Below the pieces are notes generated by a model. The model did no database searches and was not told the origin of the DNA. It was given only the letters and a program-made list of their open reading frames with translations. A program made the position numbers and the translations under genes. 27,696 nt of DNA from Syntrophaceae bacterium UBA2188. GTDB lineage: Bacteria; Desulfobacterota; BSN033; UBA1163. This document shows, piece after piece, positions 22,714 through 27,696 of this stretch. The stretch is taken from positions 18,286 through 45,981 of the forward strand of contig DCVM01000070.1 in NCBI GenBank assembly GCA_002327985.1, in the 5' to 3' direction. The stretch's first letter is position 1. Each line of letters opens with the position of its first letter.

Positions 22714-23460
22714 TCATTTCTTGGTTAACTGAGCAGAGACGGCCTCAGCAGCACGTTTCACCGCTTCGGGGTCCCCCAGATAGAAACTGCGCATCGGTTT
22801 CAAGTCATCGTGAAGTTCGTATACCAGCGGTATCCCCGTGGGGATATTGAGGTCCACGATATCTTTGTCGGGGATGTTGTCGAGGAATTTCACCAAAGCC
22901 CTCAGACTATTTCCGTGGGCAGAAATGATCACCCGCTTTCCGGCTTTCACTGTCTGGGAGATGGTTTCGTGCCAGTAAGGGAGGAAACGTTCCACGGTGT
23001 CCTTCAAACACTCTGTGAGAGGGACCTCCTCGGGCTTCATGTTGGCATAACGTGGGTCATGACCGGGGTAAAGGGGATCGTCGGTGGTGAGGGCAGGGGG
23101 CTGCACATCGTAGCTTCGGCGCCAGGTCTTCACCTGTTCCATTCCATGCCGTTCCGCCATCTCTGCCTTATTAAGACCCTGAAGGGCACCATAATGACGC
23201 TCGTTCAAACGCCAGCTTTTGTAAACCGGGATCCACATGAGGTCCATCTCTTCCAGGGCAAGCCAGAGGGTCTTGATAGCCCGTTTCAACACGGAGGTAT
23301 AAGCAATATCGAAGACGTATCCCTCTTTCTTCAGAATGCGGCCTGCATCGATTGCTTCCTTTGCTCCTTTTTCGGAGAGCCCCACATCCACCCAGCCGGT
23401 AAAACGGTTTTCTTTGTTCCATTCGCTCTCGCCGTGGCGAAGCAGGACGAGCTTTTTCAT
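22714..23460 (-). CDS. gpmA: 2,3-Bisphosphoglycerate-dependent phosphoglycerate mutase
   Basis: 248 residues. The phosphohistidine motif is LLRHGESEWNKENRFTGW (His9), the second catalytic histidine is His182 in ISAHGNSLRALV, and the NERHYGALQGLNKAE stretch with Glu87 is diagnostic of the cofactor-dependent enzyme. It interconverts 3- and 2-phosphoglycerate. The start has AAAGGAG upstream. It lies between fba (65 bases) and pgi (52 bases), all on the minus strand, in one probable operon. The long opposite-strand open frame over it (22810-23619) is a shadow. Confidence 0.96.
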   Translation of the reverse strand: MKKLVLLRHGESEWNKENRFTGWVDVGLSEKGAKEAIDAGRILKKEGYVFDIAYTSVLKRAIKTLWLALEEMDLMWIPVYKSWRLNERHYGALQGLNKAEMAERHGMEQVKTWRRSYDVQPPALTTDDPLYPGHDPRYANMKPEEVPLTECLKDTVERFLPYWHETISQTVKAGKRVIISAHGNSLRALVKFLDNIPDKDIVDLNIPTGIPLVYELHDDLKPMRSFYLGDPEAVKRAAEAVSAQLTKK

Positions 23461-23525
23461 CGGCCAATCTCCTTTCGAGGTCCAAGTGGAGCAGTTTCTC
23501 AGGTGAAACTCATTGCTTCGCTTAT

Positions 23526-24554
23526 TTATCCCTTGAAAAGGGTGGTTTCTTCTCCTCTCATGTTCCTGACGGCTTCCTTTACCCGCTCTGCCATGGAAGC
23601 CTCGGCTGATGCGAGGTAGGACCGAGGATCATAATTCTTCTTGTTTCCAACTTCCCCATCTACCTTGAGGACCCCATCATAATTCTTCAGCATATGGTGG
23701 ACAATAGCACGGGTGAAGGCATATTGGGTGTCCGTATCGATGTTCATTTTGACGACACCGTAGTCAACGGCCTCACGAATTTCCTGCAACGTTGAGCCCG
23801 ACCCTCCGTGAAAAACCAGGGCAAAGCGAGCCTCTTTCCCGTAAACCTTTTCAACAGCATCCTGACAATCTTTCAGGATGGATGGTTTGAGTTTCACATG
23901 GCCAGGCTTATAGACGCCGTGGACATTTCCAAAGGTTGCAGCAAGAAGATAACGTGCTCCTTTAATCATACTGAAGCGTCTGGCCACCTCAAGGGTATCT
24001 TCTGGGGTTGTGTAGAGTTTTGCAGCAGCCTCAGCCTTGATTCCTTCTTCTTCCCCGCCAACGACTCCTGTCTCAATTTCAAGAATCAATTCATTCTTGT
24101 GGCAGCGTTCGAGAAGCTTGACCGCCATATCGAGGTTTTCCTTTAAGGGCAGGGCGCTCCCATCAAACATATGGCTGTTAAATAAATTGGGACGGCCAGA
24201 AGCCCGACGCCTCTCCGTCTCTTCGATAAGCGGAATGACAAAACGATCGAGTACATCGGCCTGACAGTGATCCGTGTGCAACACCACATAGATGGGATAA
24301 CGATCCGCCACCCGATGGACGTGCTCGGCAATAGAGATGGCACCTAACGCCATCTCTTTTACGAAAGAGCCAGAGGCAAAGGCGCCCCCCCCTGTTGAAA
24401 CCTGAATGATCCCGTCGCTTTTGCTTTCGGCAAGCCCTTTCAGAACGGCATTGGCTGTCGTGAGAGAAGTGACGTTGATGGCGGGGTATGCAAAATGTTT
24501 CTCTTTCGCCCTGTCAATCATCTTACAGTAGATTTCATTGTCAGCAACTGGCAT
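23526..24554 (-). CDS. fba: Fructose-bisphosphate aldolase, class II
   Basis: 342 residues of the zinc-dependent aldolase family. Visible parts are the VLHTDHCQ motif with catalytic Asp95 and zinc ligand His96, the ETGVVGGEEEG loop, zinc-ligand candidates His213 (TFGNVHGVYKPG) and His250 (VFHGGSGS) and the phosphate site KMNIDTDTQYAFT. Residues and length resemble the FbaA (class IIA) branch. It cleaves fructose 1,6-bisphosphate to the two triose phosphates and works in reverse for gluconeogenesis. The start has GAGGAGGA upstream. It leads the cluster fba-gpmA-pgi. The preceding 240-base gap (24555-24794) shows no gene and no strong promoter. Confidence 0.95.
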   Translation of the reverse strand: MPVADNEIYCKMIDRAKEKHFAYPAINVTSLTTANAVLKGLAESKSDGIIQVSTGGGAFASGSFVKEMALGAISIAEHVHRVADRYPIYVVLHTDHCQADVLDRFVIPLIEETERRRASGRPNLFNSHMFDGSALPLKENLDMAVKLLERCHKNELILEIETGVVGGEEEGIKAEAAAKLYTTPEDTLEVARRFSMIKGARYLLAATFGNVHGVYKPGHVKLKPSILKDCQDAVEKVYGKEARFALVFHGGSGSTLQEIREAVDYGVVKMNIDTDTQYAFTRAIVHHMLKNYDGVLKVDGEVGNKKNYDPRSYLASAEASMAERVKEAVRNMRGEETTLFKG

Positions 24555-24794
24555 AGATCCTCCTCTCTTCAGAAACTAACCTTGAGCACAACCTACCTGC
24601 CGCAGTGAGTTTAAAAAATCCATTTCCAAGGCTCTGGGTCTTTCCTATCTTGTATCCCTCCATTATTATCACAGTTCCAAAAGATTAGCTATTGGATTTT
24701 GCTCCAAAATAGGCTCACCCTCATCATTTTTGAGTATGAGTCAAATTTCGCTGATTCAGTCTGTTGTGATTTCTGCGTGGTGGATTAGGGATGC

Positions 24795-25625
24795 TTAATC
24801 TTTGATTGAAGCATCTTCCTCCAGTCCCCCTCCAGAGCCTAATGCTTCTCGAACCATTCCACAGATTCTGGCAAAAGCCTTGGTTTCTGTCATGGATCGC
24901 TCCCTGGGCCTGTCCAGAGGGATAGAGACAATTCGAACGATACGGCCGGGTCGGTGAGAAAGGACAACTACCCGGTCTGACATGAAACAGGCTTCCGAAA
25001 TGGAATGGGTCACCATAAGGATCGTTTTTTTGGTCTTGGACCAAATATCGAGCAAGAGCATCTGCATTGATTTCCGAGTCAGATCATCAAGAGCGCCGAA
25101 GGGTTCGTCCATTAGAAGGAGAGGAGGATCCAGGGCAAGGGCTCTGACAATGGCTACCCTCTGTTGCATTCCTCCCGAGAGTTCTTTGGGATAATAGGAC
25201 CAGAATTTCCTGTCCAACCCTACCATCTCTAATAGTAATTCAATTCTTTTTACCTGTTCCTGTTTTGATCCTTCGCTTCTCGAAATTCGAAAGGGTAAAA
25301 GGCAATTTTCAAAGACACGGTACCAGGGAAAGAGGGTGGAATCCTGAAAGACAATTCCATACCCCCTTGCTCGCCTCAGTTCTTGGGGTGTTTTCTCTCC
25401 GATCAGAATTTCTCCTTCAGAGGGACCGCCTTCATCACCAATATCTCCCAGAAGTTCAAGAAGCGTACTCTTCCCCGAACCGGACGGCCCGATCAGGGTG
25501 ATGAATTCGCCCTGAGCAATCTCCAAGTCAACTCCGCCCAGGGCCTCGACATCACGGTCTTTAAAATGTTTCTTTACATTGATCAAACGGATGGCAATCT
25601 GAGGAGCAAAGGATTGATGGTTCAA
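24795..25625 (-). CDS. ABC transporter ATP-binding protein, NitT/TauT (SsuB/ThiZ) type
   Basis: 276 residues with all ABC motifs: Walker A GPSGSGKST (46-54), Q-loop Gln94, signature LSGGMQQR (149-156), Walker B LLLMDEP (169-175) and switch His207. Similarity in style is to nitrate/sulfonate/thiamine-precursor importers. The start is a TTG at 25625 that overlaps the stop of the previous gene (TTGA); GAAGGAAG lies just upstream on its strand, which supports this unusual start. It is the third gene of a minus-strand operon after a periplasmic binding protein and a phosphoribosyltransferase-like protein. No permease gene lies between here and fba, so the channel subunit must be elsewhere or upstream of the window. 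Confidence 0.9.
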   Translation of the reverse strand: MNHQSFAPQIAIRLINVKKHFKDRDVEALGGVDLEIAQGEFITLIGPSGSGKSTLLELLGDIGDEGGPSEGEILIGEKTPQELRRARGYGIVFQDSTLFPWYRVFENCLLPFRISRSEGSKQEQVKRIELLLEMVGLDRKFWSYYPKELSGGMQQRVAIVRALALDPPLLLMDEPFGALDDLTRKSMQMLLLDIWSKTKKTILMVTHSISEACFMSDRVVVLSHRPGRIVRIVSIPLDRPRERSMTETKAFARICGMVREALGSGGGLEEDASIKD

Positions 25626-26602
25626 CGTTCTTCCTTCCAGATCTCTTTATGGTAATCCGCCAGAGCAGGGTTGAAATCCAATACTTTTTCCTGGAAACTT
25701 TTTTCACGGACATCAATGGTCCAAGCTTTCCAATCCTCTTTTTTTGGGTCCATCCCCAAAATCTGCATTTCCCAGAGGGTGCGAATCGAATATGTTACAG
25801 GGTCTTCCAAACTCTCGCCGATGTCACCGACACAGCACATTCGTGTCCCCTGATAGCGGGTCAATGCTTTCTCATAAAGTCCCTTTGTTGTCATCGAACC
25901 CGTGCTCATGATGGAAAGGTCGGTGAGCGGTAGGCCTGGAAGGTTTCCTATCTGCGAAACCTGAAAAATGCATTGAGAAAAAACAGGGATCAATTCCACA
26001 TTCTTCTTCAGGCATTCTTGATAGATTCGTTGAATTCCTTCTAATGAACCGCAGGCGGTAAAGAGATAAACCTGTTTTGGCAGATGGTGGCTAAATCCAT
26101 TTCTTAAAAAGTAAGCAATCGTTGACCCCGAGGCGATGGCTGTATCAGGGATCAACCAGGTTTCCCCTTGATATTCCCCGATGAAGTGTTGAGCATGGAT
26201 CTCCCAGTCTGTGCCATTCTGGTTGAGAACCCTTTGAAGTTTGATGAAGCCTGTGGGGAGAAGGTGGCGGTCATAGGGTGGGGCGCACCCGAAGGCATAT
26301 TGGAGATCGAAAGGGTAGGCACCCCTGAGAATAAGGTATTGGGATAAGGCTTTGCCGCTGAGTTGTTCGAAAAATAATTCGACAAAAGATTTGGCCAGGT
26401 AGCGGATCATATTGAATTTGGGTCGCCCGCTCATTTCTCTTCCAAGAAGAAATTGTTGACCCACATCGCTTTCCATAACATAAATCAAAGGCGGGATGGT
26501 CGAATCATTCCGAAGTTGGCGTACCTCCCATGCCTTGGCACTTCCAATTGCATTGATGCTGTAAGGGATTCCTACCTCTTCAAGAAAGATATGTTCTACC
26601 AT
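25622..26602 (-). CDS. Predicted type I phosphoribosyltransferase-fold protein in an ABC operon
   Basis: 326 residues, not a family I can name. Two stretches suggest a phosphoribosyltransferase: ILRGAYPFDL (91-100), like the pyrophosphate loop, and WLIPDTAIASGSTIAYFL (149-166), like the PRPP-binding signature (hydrophobics-D-D/T-x-x-x-S/T-G-x-T) with Asp153, Gly159 and Thr161. Downstream, KQVYLFTACGSLEGIQRIYQ resembles the strand-loop after the PRPP motif. The second acidic residue of the classical motif is Thr154, so catalysis is not assured. It lies between a periplasmic binding protein gene (65 bases upstream) and the ABC ATPase gene (4-base overlap), with GGAAGGAG upstream of its ATG. Salvage of the imported compound, perhaps a nucleobase, would fit this context but is inference. 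Confidence 0.7.
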   Translation of the reverse strand: MVEHIFLEEVGIPYSINAIGSAKAWEVRQLRNDSTIPPLIYVMESDVGQQFLLGREMSGRPKFNMIRYLAKSFVELFFEQLSGKALSQYLILRGAYPFDLQYAFGCAPPYDRHLLPTGFIKLQRVLNQNGTDWEIHAQHFIGEYQGETWLIPDTAIASGSTIAYFLRNGFSHHLPKQVYLFTACGSLEGIQRIYQECLKKNVELIPVFSQCIFQVSQIGNLPGLPLTDLSIMSTGSMTTKGLYEKALTRYQGTRMCCVGDIGESLEDPVTYSIRTLWEMQILGMDPKKEDWKAWTIDVREKSFQEKVLDFNPALADYHKEIWKEER

Positions 26603-26667
26603 TTAAAGTCTCCTTCCCTTGAACGAAGAAAGAGGGAATTTCAACCTTCCATCATTCCGGTTATTCC

Positions 26668-27648
26668 TTATTTTGGCATGACCCCGCTTGGAAACTTCTC
26701 GGTATAGACTTTTTTCACGTCAGGCATCTTTTCCACGAGTCCAGCCTTAAACATATCCTTGGCCACATTTTCCCATTTTTTAGGGAGGATATAACCCAGA
26801 CCATTCTTTTTTGTTTCTGGAGTGATCATCAAAGCCTTCATCGGAGACACGGCATCCATCTCGTGAGCAAAATCGAGGCCCTCATTGATCTTTTTCAAAA
26901 TTTCAAAAGTCTCTTTGGGATTTTCAAGCGCCCATTGGAATCCCCTATATCTCCCCGCCACAACCATTTGGACGACATCTGGATATTTTTTGATGATTTC
27001 CTCTGTGGTGAAAAGGACGTTATCCATCCAGTCAATCCCCAGATCCTTATAGTCAGTGGTATAAAACGTTTTCCCCATTTTTTTCGTTTCACGCTGGGCG
27101 CTAATCAATTCGTTATAAGTCATGGCAGAAGCAAGAGGCCAGGTCCCGGCCAACCAGGGTTTAATATCTCCTCCCTGATTTTGAATGGTGAACTGTTTTT
27201 CCCAACCTTTTCCCACGGCACATTTTGCTTTGGCATCGTATCCAATCCAGATACCGAAGTCCCCTTTGATATCTTTGGATGATTTGATCGGTTTCCAACT
27301 GATGATCCTCATGGCACTGGTTTGAAAATCAACGCTGAGGGCGACGAGATCAATTCCCTCTTTTTCCCGGGCTCGAATAATATTTTCCGGGTAGTCATTT
27401 CCAAAAGCAATATTCCCAGCTCTCACCGCAGCCACGACTTTTTGGATGGGAGAGACGCCAGGTCCTCCCTGGACCTCTTTCACCTTCACCTTTCCGTAAA
27501 AACCCTTGTCCATGGCTACCCAGCCTCCTGCTGATTCCATATGAACGAACCAGGCTTCATGGACAATGGCTTCCTTTTCTTGACCCATCGCATAACCAGG
27601 CAGACCAATCACTGCCAACCCTATAAAACATAATATGAATTTTTTCAT
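26668..27648 (-). CDS. Periplasmic substrate-binding protein, NMT1/SsuA/THI5-like
   Basis: 326 residues with a clear signal peptide (KKFILCFIGLAVIGLPGYAMG, cleavage near residue 22) and the start pattern of the NMT1/SsuA family: VHEAWFVHMESAGGWVAMDKGFY followed by VAAVRAGNIAFGNDYPENIIRA. The DVVQMVVAGRYRGFQWALENPKETFEIL stretch matches the part of these proteins where C-terminal helices close the lobe. Related proteins bind sulfonates, nitrate, or thiamine pyrimidine precursors. The ATG has AAAGGAGGAGGA upstream. This is the first gene of the operon seen here. TTGACA occurs on its strand about 25-30 bases upstream (near 27674), but no -10 follows at a suitable distance, so the promoter is not settled. 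Confidence 0.88.
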   Translation of the reverse strand: MKKFILCFIGLAVIGLPGYAMGQEKEAIVHEAWFVHMESAGGWVAMDKGFYGKVKVKEVQGGPGVSPIQKVVAAVRAGNIAFGNDYPENIIRAREKEGIDLVALSVDFQTSAMRIISWKPIKSSKDIKGDFGIWIGYDAKAKCAVGKGWEKQFTIQNQGGDIKPWLAGTWPLASAMTYNELISAQRETKKMGKTFYTTDYKDLGIDWMDNVLFTTEEIIKKYPDVVQMVVAGRYRGFQWALENPKETFEILKKINEGLDFAHEMDAVSPMKALMITPETKKNGLGYILPKKWENVAKDMFKAGLVEKMPDVKKVYTEKFPSGVMPK

Positions 27649-27696
27649 GGTTTTTCCTCCTCCTTTCGTTTAACGTATTGTCAAAAGTTATCTCCC

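Noticed and set aside
22810..23619. Long 269-residue open frame on the plus strand over gpmA and the end of fba
   Set aside because: It is the antisense of two well-recognised enzymes with all catalytic residues; the frame has no family features and no ribosome site.

Overview
The window looks like chromosomal DNA of an anaerobic Gram-negative bacterium, most likely of the former Deltaproteobacteria (Desulfobacterota). The reasons are the mix of gene families: a pair of benzoyl-CoA reductase / 2-hydroxyacyl-CoA dehydratase-type proteins, an FmdB zinc ribbon, a cytidylate kinase-like/BON fusion, a NitT/TauT-type ABC system and many radical-SAM and small conserved proteins. The intergenic DNA is also rich in short quasi-palindromes of a kind I associate with that group. 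This placement is inferred; no rRNA is present. No mobile element, prophage, CRISPR array or obvious frameshifted gene was seen.

Left part (1-8.4 kb) is a patchwork of short transcription units. It holds a small membrane protein at the edge, a cytidylate kinase-like protein with a BON domain, a 47-residue membrane peptide with a near-consensus promoter, an 84-residue unknown, and a winged-helix regulator facing a HOGA1-like aldolase of the DHDPS family. These are followed by a stand-alone LeuA-type regulatory domain, a 58-residue Cys-containing protein, a membrane-anchored protein with a probably degenerate nuclease fold, a radical SAM protein, FmdB, and a 327-residue unknown.

Central part (8.7-12.6 kb) is the gap-pgk-tpiA-secG cluster (lower glycolysis plus a translocase subunit), followed by tRNA-Leu(GAG) with a clear terminator. 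A roughly 400-base gene-free stretch leads to a 3'(2'),5'-bisphosphate nucleotidase-like gene, a kinase / phosphotransferase pair that overlaps by 4 bases, and a nitroreductase. A convergent pair of 2-hydroxyacyl-CoA dehydratase-type subunits comes next.

Right part (19-27.7 kb) has dacA-pyrR on the plus strand facing a minus-strand fba-gpmA-pgi cluster. Together with gap-pgk-tpiA this gives six EMP glycolysis/gluconeogenesis enzymes within 16 kb (no pfk, eno or pyk here). The window ends with a minus-strand operon of a periplasmic NMT1/SsuA-type binding protein, an unusual predicted phosphoribosyltransferase and an ABC ATPase. No permease is visible.

The items I think most deserve a second look are the transporter operon with an embedded phosphoribosyltransferase-like gene, the free-standing LeuA regulatory domain, the strongly equipped 47-residue membrane peptide, and the recurrent intergenic quasi-palindromes.
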